A DNA stretch of 64,000 bases from Myxococcus stipitatus. Lineage in GTDB: Bacteria > Myxococcota > Myxococcia > Myxococcales > Myxococcaceae. Below, piece after piece: positions 37,781 through 46,653 of this stretch; positions within the stretch are counted from its first letter, which is position 1, and the number at the start of each line of letters is the position of its first letter. Below the pieces are notes generated by a model. The model was not told the origin of the DNA, searched no databases, and was given only the letters and a program-made list of their open reading frames with translations. The DNA is taken from positions 2,852,001 to 2,916,000 of the forward strand of contig NZ_CP147913.1 of assembly GCF_037414475.1 (NCBI RefSeq), given 5' to 3'. A program made the position numbers and the translations under genes.

Positions 37781-38568
37781 GCACAACCCTGCGGGTCCTC
37801 ATCGCCGATGATGAACTGCTCGCGCGAAAGCGCCTGTCGCGCCTGCTGACCGCCCTGCCGGATGTCGAGGTCTGCGGCGAGGCGGCGGACGGAGAAGCGG
37901 TGCTCGCCGCGGTGCGCGCGGGCGGCGTGGACGTGGTGCTGCTGGACATCCACATGCCGGGCTTGAGCGGGCTGGATGCGCTCGCGCTGCTGCCGCAAGG
38001 CCGTCCGCACGTGGTGCTCTGCACCGCTCACGCCGAACACGCGGTGGAGGCCTTCGAGCACGGCGCCATGGACTACGTCCTCAAGCCCGTGGAGCCCGCG
38101 CGGCTCCAGAAGGCGTTGGAGCGCGTGCGCGCGAGGATGGAGCCGGACGCTCGTCCCCGGGACGTCGCTCCCGTCGCGGAGAAGCCCACGGCCGTCGCGT
38201 CCGCGGCCCCGCGCGCGCTGGCGAGGCTGCCCATCCCCACGCGGCAGGGCATCGTCCTGGTGGACCCGGAGACGATCTCCCACGCGTCGCTGGATGACGA
38301 GCTGGTGACGGTGTTCACCGCGCAGGGCGAGTTCCTCACCGACTTCACGCTCAACGAGCTGGCGGAGAAGCTGCCCGCGGAGCTCTTCCACCGCGTCCAC
38401 CGCCGGGCGCTGCTCAACCTGCGGCAAGTCGCGCGGCTGGAGCCCCTGGAGACGGGCGGCTACCTGGCTCGCACGGCCCGAGGCCACGCGGTGGAGGTCA
38501 GCCGCCAGTCCGCGCGGGAGCTGCGGCGCATGTTGGGCCTTCGCCGCGGCGCCGAGGACGAGGGCTAG
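37777..38568 (+). CDS. LytTR-family response regulator
   Basis: A 263-residue protein with a receiver domain (residues 5-120: acidic IADDE, phospho-Asp in VVLLDIHMPG, Lys in YVLKPVEP), a Pro/Ala linker, and a C-terminal LytTR DNA-binding domain (ELVTVFTAQGEFLTDFTLNE, FHRVHRRALLNLRQVARLE). It should be phosphorylated by the kinase encoded just before it and bind direct-repeat promoter sites. The target genes cannot be read here. The GTG start overlaps the kinase stop. Confidence 0.94.
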   Translation: MSTTLRVLIADDELLARKRLSRLLTALPDVEVCGEAADGEAVLAAVRAGGVDVVLLDIHMPGLSGLDALALLPQGRPHVVLCTAHAEHAVEAFEHGAMDYVLKPVEPARLQKALERVRARMEPDARPRDVAPVAEKPTAVASAAPRALARLPIPTRQGIVLVDPETISHASLDDELVTVFTAQGEFLTDFTLNELAEKLPAELFHRVHRRALLNLRQVARLEPLETGGYLARTARGHAVEVSRQSARELRRMLGLRRGAEDEG

Positions 38569-38606
38569 CAAGGCCCCCGCCTCGCGTCGCGGCGCGCAAG
38601 GCTCAC

Positions 38607-39416
38607 TCAGTCATCGACGCTGACTTCGACCTCGGTGAGCTGGCCCTTCACCTCGCGCAGGAAGACGAGGGTGCCGCTCTCGGCCCACCGGGGCGAGGTG
38701 CCCTGGCCCAGGCTGTAGGCGGACGTGACGTCCAGCTTCCGGTCGAAGCTCACGACCCGCACCTCGCTGCCCGTGGGCTGCGCCGTGAGGTAGACGATGA
38801 TGCGGCGCTCTTGCGGCGCCCACTCCACGCCCGTGTCCTCCATCGGCGTGGGAACCACGCTCAGCGCCGGAGAGCCGGGCGACGGCTTGTTCGTCACCTG
38901 CGTGACGCCCTTGCCGTTGGGCTTCACGCGCCAGAACGAGGACACGCCCGAGCGGGACTTGGACTGGAACAGGATGCTCTTGCCGTCCGGAGACCACGAC
39001 GGGGTCTGGTCATCATGGCCCGACGTCAGCGGCGTCACCTTGCCGGTGCGCAGGTCGTAGACGTGGAGCTCCGCGCGCGTCACCGGGTCGCCCTTGTTCC
39101 ACGTGTCCGGCAGCTTGGCGAAGACGGCCTCGCGCCCATCCGGAGACACCGACGGCGCGCCGCTGCGCTCGGCGACGAGCACGGAGCGGCCATCCTTCAG
39201 CGCGTACAGCGACTGGGAGCCCGTCAGGTAGACGATGATGCGGCGCTCGGCGACGACCGCGTCCGTCTCCGGGGCACCCGCCTTCTCGACCGCGGGCTCG
39301 CGCGTGGGAGCGGACTCCAGCTCCGTGCCGCCACAGGCCGTCAGCGCCAGCGAGGAAGCCATCCACATCAACAGGGTTCCACGACGTGCGAGGTTTCGGA
39401 CTTCAGTCGGATGCAT
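38607..39416 (-). CDS. WD40/TolB-like propeller lipoprotein
   Basis: A 269-residue lipoprotein (SSLALTACGGTE). The mature part carries PD40/TolB-type blades: GAPSVSPDGREAVFAKL, DQTPSWSPDGKSILFQSK and TSPRWAESGTLVFLRE, and a twice-used motif ERRIIVYLT at about residues 57 and 195, which suggests an internal duplication. AGAGGA lies before the ATG at 39416. A periplasmic binding platform is likely; the partner is unknown. It converges with the LytTR gene 38 bases away. Confidence 0.83.
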   Translation of the reverse strand: MHPTEVRNLARRGTLLMWMASSLALTACGGTELESAPTREPAVEKAGAPETDAVVAERRIIVYLTGSQSLYALKDGRSVLVAERSGAPSVSPDGREAVFAKLPDTWNKGDPVTRAELHVYDLRTGKVTPLTSGHDDQTPSWSPDGKSILFQSKSRSGVSSFWRVKPNGKGVTQVTNKPSPGSPALSVVPTPMEDTGVEWAPQERRIIVYLTAQPTGSEVRVVSFDRKLDVTSAYSLGQGTSPRWAESGTLVFLREVKGQLTEVEVSVDD

Positions 39417-39562
39417 ACGGTCCTCTGTATGAAAATTCGCTGGGAGTACGAATACTGACAAAGGAGTCTGACCCGCACTCATGGGTATTTCACGTCAGAT
39501 GACGTGAACAATCCACCCGGTCTCATTTGACCCGCCGATTACCGAACGGGGCTCTAGCACTC

Positions 39563-40996
39563 CTACTCCGGGTTGGCGAACAAGGATGGGATGTGCGCCG
39601 CGTCGTCCCCGAGGACTTCGGCGAGGACCTGGTAGGCATGGGTAGGAAGAGCGGTACCCGCGCGAGCACAGCGGGCCGCCTCATCCAATGTGCGCGTGGG
39701 CGTGGTGCAGTAGGACTCGCGCCAGTGGTCCCTCAGCCCCTGGGAGAAGCGCTCGACGAGCGCATCCACGCGCTGCTCCAGCCAGGGCTCGGGGTCGACG
39801 AGCCGGGCGCGACGGGGAGACACATTGCCTGGACCGAAGGACACGTCGTGCTCGTAAGCGGAGTCGGACAGGTGGTCCTGGAACATGGTGGAGAGGGGAC
39901 CTCGGCGTGAGTCGAGCACGCCCGAGGTGGACAGCGTGAGCTGGTGGTCCACGGACAACCGCAGCGCGTGGTACTCGAAGGTCCGGGAGACCTCGCGGTA
40001 GCGCGTGACGGGCACGGTGATGGTGCGCGTGTACGTGCGCGTCTTCGTCACCGTGCGCTTGCGCTTCTTGCCCTGGTCGTCCGTGTATTCCTCCTCCTCG
40101 GTGTAGGGCTCGGAGATGGTCTCGCTGCGGTCCTCGTGGTCGGTGTACGGCACCTGCTCGGAATAGGGCGCGGTCAGCTCCACGGTGTGGGAAGAGCGGC
40201 GGGACTCGAAGCGGCCGGCCAGCGCCATCTCCGGGTGGTGGCGCGCGGCGGGAGAGAACCACGGCGAGGACTCGAAGGCGCGCGTGAGCTTCCCGCGCAA
40301 GAGCTCCATGCGCGCGGAGTCCAGTCCATCCACGAAGCCCGTCCACTCCGGCACGGACATCAGCTCGGCGGCCGGGGGAGGCTCCGGCGCGAACTCGCGA
40401 TAGCGGCGGCAGTAGCGTGACACCACCTCCCGCCAGTGCGGCGCGTCCTCGGTGGACACGTCCCGCAGCCGCTTGCAGACGTCCCGGCCGCTCTGGAGCA
40501 CCACCGCCGACATCTCGCGTTGGATGACGGCCATCTCCCGGTGCGCGAGCAGCTTCTGCTTGCGCGCGAGCACCTGGTCCGCCGTGAGCACCAGTCCCTG
40601 GGTGGCGGGAGTGCTGATGACGCGCCGCAGGTGCTGATGGGTTCCTTCCATCTCCTCCAGCAGCGAGCTCTCCAGCCCGCCGTTCAGCTTGCTGTTCCAC
40701 TGCGCGCGGCGGTCCAGGAACTGGAGGAGGTCATCCTCCGCCTTCTCGTCGACACCTTGCAGCCGGAAGCGACGGGCGTTGCCCAGGAGCTGGTCCAACG
40801 CCTTGCCGCGCAGGCCATCGCGCTCGGACACCAGCTCCTTCTCGTGGGGGCGCTGCTGGACCAGGTCGTCGTAGAGGGTGGCCGCCTCGACGAAGCGGCC
40901 CTCTCGAGCCAGCTTGTCGGCGCGTCCACGAAGGGAGGCGGAGCAGCCGCTGCCAAGAGCGGCGAGCAGCAAGACGGCGGGAAGGAGTCGAGTCAT
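39563..40996 (-). CDS. Lipoprotein with TPR-like N-region and Tyr/Thr-rich segment
   Basis: A 477-residue lipoprotein (LLLAALGSGCSA). Residues 25-200 are helical with a TPR-like first pair (ADKLAREGRFVEAATLYDDL). A curious region near 280-340 is full of Tyr, Thr and Glu or Arg pairs (APYSEQVPYTDHEDRSE, EPYTEEEEYTDDQGKKRKRT, VTKTRTYTRTITVPVTRYR), an acidic then basic stretch. The C-terminal part is helical. No known domain. ATG 40996 is chosen over an upstream GTG. The 250-base gap upstream (41009-41258) holds imperfect repeats only. Confidence 0.8.
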   Translation of the reverse strand: MTRLLPAVLLLAALGSGCSASLRGRADKLAREGRFVEAATLYDDLVQQRPHEKELVSERDGLRGKALDQLLGNARRFRLQGVDEKAEDDLLQFLDRRAQWNSKLNGGLESSLLEEMEGTHQHLRRVISTPATQGLVLTADQVLARKQKLLAHREMAVIQREMSAVVLQSGRDVCKRLRDVSTEDAPHWREVVSRYCRRYREFAPEPPPAAELMSVPEWTGFVDGLDSARMELLRGKLTRAFESSPWFSPAARHHPEMALAGRFESRRSSHTVELTAPYSEQVPYTDHEDRSETISEPYTEEEEYTDDQGKKRKRTVTKTRTYTRTITVPVTRYREVSRTFEYHALRLSVDHQLTLSTSGVLDSRRGPLSTMFQDHLSDSAYEHDVSFGPGNVSPRRARLVDPEPWLEQRVDALVERFSQGLRDHWRESYCTTPTRTLDEAARCARAGTALPTHAYQVLAEVLGDDAAHIPSLFANPE

Positions 40997-41129
40997 ATGC
41001 GCGCGCACAGGTGTATCGGCCCGCTGACGGCGCGGGCGGGCGGATATTCAACCCAGGCCCGGGTTCCCCGCAATGCGCGTCGCTTCGACCTCTATCCAGG
41101 CCGCTTGACCGGCTGGACTCCGGAGCGCG

Positions 41130-41255
41130 CCTGAGCGCCCGTTCATTCCGCGATGCGGGGCGATTCAGCACAAGCCCCCGTTCGACCCGACTCCACGGAG
41201 GGCCTGAGTACGCGCGCCTCCCTCGATGCGGGCCCATCCAGCACGAGCCTCAACG
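41130..41255. repeat. Imperfect direct repeat, period 73
   Basis: About 50 bases starting CCTGAG at 41130 recur at 41203, with the core CGATGCGGG followed by CCAGCAC or TCAGCAC in both. The copies align without gaps at most positions. They lie in the gap between two minus-strand genes, and the second touches the 3-prime end of the ligase gene. No gene is seen in the gap. Confidence 0.45.
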
Positions 41256-41258
41256 GGC

Positions 41259-42749
41259 TCAGTCCTCCGGCCACGTGTGGACGGGCTCACCCGACTCCGC
41301 GTGTTCGAGGTAGCGCTCCAACATCGCCGCGAGCGCGTCCCGTCGAGGCATGTTCGCCTCCAGGCGCGTGAGCATCCCGCGTTGCCAGCGCGCGCCCGTG
41401 CGCCCCGTGTCCACGCGCCGCGCGATGATGCCCAGCAGCGCATCCACCTCTTCGACCTCCACCCCCGACAGCAGCAGTCCGCGCCGAGCCACCGGCAACA
41501 GCCTTCGCACGAGCTCCACCACGGACACCACGCGAGGCCCCGGCGTGGACTCGCCGGGCCACGAGAGCTCCGCGTCCAGTCCCCACCGCGCGGCGCGCAG
41601 GAAGTTCCCCAAGGCATGCGCGAACGGCAGCGCCGGGAGCAACGCGTCCATGCGCTCACCCAGTCCGAGCGTCAGGCCCAACAGGAAGGCGCCATTGGCC
41701 ACCATGTCCACGACGGTGGGCCCCGCGGGCAGGGCGCGCATCTCGATGCGCAGATGGCCCGAATCGCGCGGGTCATAGATGGCGCGGTTCCAGGTCCAGA
41801 CCGTGCCCTGATGCAGCCGCAGCTCGTCCAGACATGGCAGCCCACCCTCGGCCACGCGCGCCAGCGGTGACTCGTGCCCCAGCACCGGCAACAGCGGCGG
41901 ATGCAGCGCCACCGACTCCGCGAACAACTCGTACGCGCCCTCGCGTGCCCAGCCATGGCCGAACGTCACCCGCGAGGGAGACGGGAAGCCGCCGCCATCC
42001 GGCTCCGCGCGGTCATCCACCGCCTGCCGGAACAGCGCCACACGGGTCTCGTCCCAGAGCTTGTGCCCCAGCAACAGCGGTGAGTTCGCGCAGACGGCCA
42101 GCACCGGCGCCGTGGCGAGCTGCGCGGCGTTGTAGAGCCGGGCGAAGTCCCCAGGCGCCACGCGCAGGTGCATCTGGAACGACGTGTTCGCCCCCTCCAG
42201 CGTCACGTCATCCCACGTGAGCGCCAGGGAATCCTCCTCTCCAGAGATGGCCACATGGAAGGGCGCGGCACGCCGCTCCCGAATGGCCGCGGACAACGCG
42301 CGGTAGCGAGGCTGCGCCGTCAACGCGGCATGCCCCAGGTCCGCCTCGCGCAGCGTCGGGAGGATGCCCACCAGCGCAACCCTCGCGCCTTGAGTCCCCG
42401 CCGCGCGCCGCACCTCTCGCAGCGAGTCCTCCAGCTCCGCTCGAAGCGCGGAGAAGGGCCGGCCCACCAGCGGCCCGGGACGTGGGTTCAGCTCCAGGTT
42501 GAAGCGGTCCATCTCCACCGTGACACGCGGGTCCACCGTGCGCGCCAGCACCTGCCGGTTCACCGGCAGCGGATAGCCCCGCGCGTCCACCAGGAACAAC
42601 TCCAACTCCGCGCCGATCGTCGTCGCGCCCTCGCCGAAGCCCGGCCTCGCCAGGAGCGCCCTCAACGCCTCCAGACTCTCGTCGAGCCTCCGCGAGAAGC
42701 GCTCATACTCCTCCGGGAGGAAGACCTCCTGTTGGATGGCGAGTCCCAT
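41259..42749 (-). CDS. Glutamate-cysteine ligase-like protein (GCS2 family)
   Basis: A 496-residue enzyme of the GCS2/carboxylate-amine ligase class, which joins Glu to Cys or another amine in an ATP-dependent step. Family blocks are TTIGAELELFLVDARGYPL near residue 43, EMDRFNLELNPRPGPL, ANTSFQMHLRVAPGDFARLYN, GHLRIEMRALPAGPTVVDMV near 335 and the C-terminal ARWQRGMLTRLEAN. Substrate is uncertain: it may make gamma-glutamylcysteine for glutathione or a related thiol, but other amines are possible. The gene is divergent from rlmN with 163 bases between. Confidence 0.85.
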   Translation of the reverse strand: MGLAIQQEVFLPEEYERFSRRLDESLEALRALLARPGFGEGATTIGAELELFLVDARGYPLPVNRQVLARTVDPRVTVEMDRFNLELNPRPGPLVGRPFSALRAELEDSLREVRRAAGTQGARVALVGILPTLREADLGHAALTAQPRYRALSAAIRERRAAPFHVAISGEEDSLALTWDDVTLEGANTSFQMHLRVAPGDFARLYNAAQLATAPVLAVCANSPLLLGHKLWDETRVALFRQAVDDRAEPDGGGFPSPSRVTFGHGWAREGAYELFAESVALHPPLLPVLGHESPLARVAEGGLPCLDELRLHQGTVWTWNRAIYDPRDSGHLRIEMRALPAGPTVVDMVANGAFLLGLTLGLGERMDALLPALPFAHALGNFLRAARWGLDAELSWPGESTPGPRVVSVVELVRRLLPVARRGLLLSGVEVEEVDALLGIIARRVDTGRTGARWQRGMLTRLEANMPRRDALAAMLERYLEHAESGEPVHTWPED

Positions 42750-42912
42750 TCACGGACAGCATGGAGACGGTCGCCCGCACCGGCAGGACACGCCCGGCGC
42801 CCGACGGGCCGTACGGAGGGGCGGCCGGGCAGGCACCGTCCGAGGGCCCCACCGTCCATGCGCACACGCCCAGGTGCCGCCCGGCCCGGGTGTGTTATCT
42901 GGAGCCCTGGTC

Positions 42913-43995
42913 ATGCCGTCCTCCGACACGCCCACCAACCTCTACGACCTGACGCGGCCCGCGCTGGGCGCGCTGCTGTCCGACTGGGGCTTCCGGCCCC
43001 ACCACCGCGATGTGCTGTGGACGGGGCTGTACCGCCAGCAAGCCCGCGAGCTCGAGGAACTGGAAGGCCTGCGCCCGGACCTCAGAGACAAGCTGCGCGC
43101 CCACACCCGGCTGGGACACCTGACGACCCACCACGAGGCCTTCAGCTCGGACGGCTACACGCACAAGCTCCTGCTGCGTCTGGAAGACGGGCAGACCATC
43201 GAGACCGTCCTCATGCGCTTCAAGGGCCGCGCGACGGTGTGCATCAGCACCCAGGCCGGCTGCGCCATGGGCTGTGTCTTCTGCGCCACCGGACAGATGG
43301 GCCTGTCACGTCACCTGACGCCGGGCGAAATCGTGGGGCAGATTCTCCATGTACGGCGCATCCTTCGCGAGTCCGGAGAGTCGCTGCGCAACATCGTCCT
43401 CATGGGCATGGGCGAGCCCCTCCACAACTACGACAACACGATGGCCGCGGTGGATGTCCTCGTGGACCCATTGGGCCTGGCGATGGCGCCGCGCTTCATC
43501 ACCTTGAGCACCGTGGGCGTGGTGCCCGGCATCCGGCGCCTCGCGGACGAGGACCGTCCGGTGCAACTGGCCGTCAGCCTCCACGGCGCCACGGACGAGG
43601 AGCGCGCGGCGCTGGTCCCCGCGGGACGGCGCTGGCCCCTGGCGGAGCTGATGGACGCGTGCCGCTACTACATCGCCCGACGCAAGCGCCGCATCTTCTT
43701 CGAGTGGACGCTCATCGCCGGACGCAACGACACGCCTGAACACGCGAACACGTTGGGCGCGTTGCTCTCCGGCATGGACGCGCACGTCAACGTGATTCCC
43801 CTCAATCCCACGGTGGGTTACGACGGTGGCCCCAGCCAGCCCGCGTCGGTGCGCGCCTTCCAGGACACGCTGATGGCGCACGGCATCCCCAGCACCGTGC
43901 GTCAACGCCGCGGCATCGACATCGACGCGGGCTGCGGTCAGCTCAAGTCCACGGTGGAGCGGCGCTCACGGCGTTCACTTCCCACCAGCCCGTGA
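42913..43995 (+). CDS. rlmN: 23S rRNA A2503 / tRNA A37 methyltransferase RlmN
   Basis: A 360-residue radical-SAM enzyme that methylates C2 of A2503 in 23S rRNA and A37 of some tRNAs. The cluster motif CAMGCVFC lies at Cys117, Cys121 and Cys124; CISTQAGC precedes it; GMGEPLHNYDNTMAAVDVL and LSTVGVVPGIRRLAD are typical; Cys341 in GCGQLKS is the methyl-carrier position. GGAG lies eight bases before the ATG at 42913. Length matches the family. Confidence 0.96.
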   Translation: MPSSDTPTNLYDLTRPALGALLSDWGFRPHHRDVLWTGLYRQQARELEELEGLRPDLRDKLRAHTRLGHLTTHHEAFSSDGYTHKLLLRLEDGQTIETVLMRFKGRATVCISTQAGCAMGCVFCATGQMGLSRHLTPGEIVGQILHVRRILRESGESLRNIVLMGMGEPLHNYDNTMAAVDVLVDPLGLAMAPRFITLSTVGVVPGIRRLADEDRPVQLAVSLHGATDEERAALVPAGRRWPLAELMDACRYYIARRKRRIFFEWTLIAGRNDTPEHANTLGALLSGMDAHVNVIPLNPTVGYDGGPSQPASVRAFQDTLMAHGIPSTVRQRRGIDIDAGCGQLKSTVERRSRRSLPTSP

Positions 43996-44190
43996 CGCCT
44001 TCGCGGGAAGGACACACGCATGTCAGCCGCGCTCGATAACGTGCGCCGCCGACACGTGCGGTCCCTGCCCTACAACTGGTCTCCTCATCTGTAACGCTGG
44101 AAAACACCCGCGAGGTTTCAGCGGGGGGCCTCTTGCACGCTCCATGGCCGTGGGCACATTCTTTCCTCCGGCTTCCCGGGGAGGTGGGCG

Positions 44191-44574
44191 ATGCTTTCCA
44201 TTCAGGAGCACGCGACGACGGAAGAGGCGAGCATCGACTTGCTCGACTTCATCCTCCAGCCGTCCAACTGGCTCGCGGCGATTCGACGTGAGACGGACCC
44301 GGCCATCTGGCCGGGGCAGAACACGCTGTATCAACGACGCGTGGGGCCGCTGCGCATCTGCGCGGTGGTGGAGATCTCCACCGCGCTGGAAGTCTCGCTC
44401 CACATCGCGTTCCGCGCGCCGGGCCTCACGCCCGTGAAGGCCGCGGACCATCTGGAGAGCTTCCTCAAGCAGCGGCTCCCGCTGACGCCCAACTCCGAGT
44501 GGCAGGTCGAGGTCGACGAGCGCCGGTGGATCCACTTCTCCCGGCGCTACGCGGCTTCACACCTCACGGCGTGA
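44191..44574 (+). CDS. Conserved-looking hypothetical protein
   Basis: A 127-residue protein, mixed alpha/beta, with no signal peptide or membrane span. GGAGG lies six bases before the ATG and codon use looks like its neighbours, which supports a real gene. Visible blocks are SIDLLDFILQPSNWLAAIRR, LYQRRVGPLRICAVVEIST and DERRWIHFSRRYAAS. I do not recognise the family. It stands alone, 195 bases after rlmN (no gene seen in that gap), and converges with the phosphoesterase gene. Confidence 0.68.
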   Translation: MLSIQEHATTEEASIDLLDFILQPSNWLAAIRRETDPAIWPGQNTLYQRRVGPLRICAVVEISTALEVSLHIAFRAPGLTPVKAADHLESFLKQRLPLTPNSEWQVEVDERRWIHFSRRYAASHLTA

Positions 44575-44599
44575 GCGTGTCGTCACCGGAAGTGCCGCG

Positions 44600-45454
44600 T
44601 CACAGGCGCGGCGTCCGCATCTCGCCACCGACGACCTGGCCCTGAGAGACCTCGATGAGCCAGTAGCCCTCCCGGCCCTCCTCCGTGGAGGAGCCCGCGC
44701 CGAAGATGTGCGGGCGGTCCGCGGTGGCCGGGTGGTGATAGCGCTGATGGATGTGGCCGTGCAGCACGGCATGGCGCGGTCCAGGCAACAACCGGAGCAG
44801 GGCCTGCGCATCACGCAGTCCGTGGTGCCAATGGTCCGCGTGTCCCTGCCGCGTCAGCGGGGCGTGGTGGACCACGACGAGCACCGCGCGCCCCTCCAGC
44901 CTCGGGTCCTTCAACACGGCGGACAACGCGCCCAACTGCGCGTCGCCGATGACACCGTACGAAAGCCCCGGGGTGAAAGGGACACGCGCGGACAAGAGCC
45001 CCACGACGGCGGCCTCGGTGCCCAGCAGCCGCACGAAGGGGAAGGCGCCCTCGCCGCGATACTCCGGAAGGTCACTGTGCAGCAGATGACCGAAGTAGTG
45101 GGCGAAGCGGCCCTTCTGGTGGCTGCCCGGCGTGTAGACGTCGTGGTTGCCGGGGATGATGGTGCAGCGGCGAGGGTCCTCCACCAATGAGCCCAGGGCC
45201 TCTCGCGCGCCACGGAACTCGCTGTCGAGCGCGTAGGCGGTGAGGTCTCCGGAGAGGATGAAGTGGTCGGCGGCGTGGCGCTCGACTTCGCGGGCGATGG
45301 CGGAGAGCGCGTGGGGCGCGCGGGCATAGCGCTTCGCGCGGCCACCCACCGTGAGCTCGGCCAGGGCCACCCAGCGCCGCCAGCCCAACCGCCGGAGGGG
45401 CAGCGCGAAGTAGTCGTCGGTGATGTGCACGTCGGAGCAGTGGATGAAGCGCAT
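44600..45454 (-). CDS. Metallophosphoesterase
   Basis: A 284-residue calcineurin-like phosphoesterase. All metal motifs are present in order: HCSDVHITDDYF at the N-terminus, LSGDLTAYAL near 80, IPGNHDVYTPGSHQKG near 110, VVVHHAPL near 200 and LHGHIHQRYH near 235. Members cleave phosphodiesters or phosphomonoesters including lipid A intermediates, cAMP and DNA; the substrate here is open. It is divergent from gluQ with a 116-base gap. Confidence 0.92.
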   Translation of the reverse strand: MRFIHCSDVHITDDYFALPLRRLGWRRWVALAELTVGGRAKRYARAPHALSAIAREVERHAADHFILSGDLTAYALDSEFRGAREALGSLVEDPRRCTIIPGNHDVYTPGSHQKGRFAHYFGHLLHSDLPEYRGEGAFPFVRLLGTEAAVVGLLSARVPFTPGLSYGVIGDAQLGALSAVLKDPRLEGRAVLVVVHHAPLTRQGHADHWHHGLRDAQALLRLLPGPRHAVLHGHIHQRYHHPATADRPHIFGAGSSTEEGREGYWLIEVSQGQVVGGEMRTPRL

Positions 45455-45570
45455 GGAGTCTCTCGCCCGAGCAACGGCCCACCGGGTTCCGGCATTCTCT
45501 CCGGATGCCGCACGAGGGGAAGCAGCATCTCCGGACGGCATGCTAGGAACACGGCCGGAGTCTCCCCACC

Positions 45571-46518
45571 ATGAGCGACTTTCGCGGGCGCTTCGCCCCC
45601 AGCCCCACCGGGCGCATGCACCTGGGCAACATCCGCAGCGCGCTGCTCGGCTGGCTTCAGGCCCGCGCCGCTCATGGCCGCTTCCTCCTGCGCATCGAGG
45701 ACCTGGACCGCGCGCGCTGCAAACCCCAGTACGTCGACGACCTGATGAGAGACTTGCGCTGGCTCGGGCTCGACTGGGATGAGACGCCGCTCGTCCAGAG
45801 CCAGCGCGACGAGGTCTACCGCGAGGCGCTGTCATCCCTGGAGCGAGAGGGGCTCGTCTATCCGTGCTTCTGCACTCGCGCGGAGATTGCCCGCGCCGCC
45901 AGCGCGCCCCATGGGCTCTCCGAAGAAGGCCCGCGCTACCCCGGCACCTGCGCGCGCCTCACGCGTGAGCAGCAGGCGGAGCGCGCGAAGACCCGTCCCC
46001 CGGCCTGGCGCTTCCGCGCGCGCTCCGGTGAGGTGCGCTTCGTCGATGCGCTGATGGGGCCGTACACCCAGGACGTCGAGGCCGTGGTGGGTGACTTCGT
46101 GGTGCGCCGCAATGACGGCGTCGCCAGCTACCAGCTCGCCGTCGTCGTGGATGACGCCGCCACGCACATCTCCCACGTGCTGCGCGGTGATGACCTGCTC
46201 TCCTCCACCCCTCGGCAGCTCCAGCTCCATGAGGCCCTGGGCTCTCAAGCGCCCGGCTTCCTCCATGTCCCCCTTGTGATGGGTGAGGACGGCAAGCGCC
46301 TGGCCAAGCGCGAGGGGGCCTTCGCGCTCGCTGAGTTGCGCGAGCGGGGGCTCGACCCCGAGCGGGTGCTGGGCCTGCTCGCCGCGTGGAGCGGGCTCGG
46401 AGACGGGACACCTCGGACGCTCGTGGAGTTGGTGAAGTCCTTCTCGGTGGAGGCCCTGCCCCGCGCACCCGTGGTGGCGAAAGAGGCACAGCTCATCGAG
46501 GCACTCGGCCTGCGGTGA
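45571..46518 (+). CDS. gluQ: Glutamyl-Q tRNA(Asp) synthetase
   Basis: A 315-residue paralog of GluRS without the anticodon-binding domain, as in GluQRS enzymes that load Glu on queuosine 34 of tRNA-Asp. GRFAPSPTGRMHLGNIRSAL holds the HIGH-equivalent; GKRLAKREGAFAL holds the KMSKS-equivalent; zinc Cys residues lie in YPCFCTRAEIARAA and YPGTCARL. EDLDRARCKPQYVDDLMRDL and LRWLGLDWDE are family blocks. Length agrees. Confidence 0.95.
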   Translation: MSDFRGRFAPSPTGRMHLGNIRSALLGWLQARAAHGRFLLRIEDLDRARCKPQYVDDLMRDLRWLGLDWDETPLVQSQRDEVYREALSSLEREGLVYPCFCTRAEIARAASAPHGLSEEGPRYPGTCARLTREQQAERAKTRPPAWRFRARSGEVRFVDALMGPYTQDVEAVVGDFVVRRNDGVASYQLAVVVDDAATHISHVLRGDDLLSSTPRQLQLHEALGSQAPGFLHVPLVMGEDGKRLAKREGAFALAELRERGLDPERVLGLLAAWSGLGDGTPRTLVELVKSFSVEALPRAPVVAKEAQLIEALGLR

Positions 46519-46569
46519 GCTCCCGCCCACTCCCTCCCTGCGAGGGGGCGTGCGACCCCATGGAATCGT

Positions 46570-46650
46570 CCAGGTCCTGACACGTGCCCATCTTTCCGGC
46601 GGACCCGAGCATTCCCATTCCGGGGTGCTCGCCCGTGTCAGGAGGCCTGG
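46570..46650 (+). promoter_or_regulatory. Leader hairpin sequestering an AGGAGG ribosome-binding site
   Basis: CCAGG-T-CCTGACACG (46570-46584) pairs with CGTGTCAGG-AGG-CCTGG (46634-46650) as 9 plus 5 base pairs around a small internal loop. The apical part adds CGAGCA/TGCTCG (46606-46611, 46626-46631). The AGGAGG at 46640-46645, eight bases before the ATG at 46654, lies partly in the stem and partly in the internal loop. Folding would hide the ribosome-binding site. Confidence 0.5.
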
Positions 46651-46653
46651 CCC

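Noticed and set aside
44021-44095. 24-codon frame after rlmN
   Set aside because: No clear ribosome-binding site and no hydrophobic or conserved pattern.
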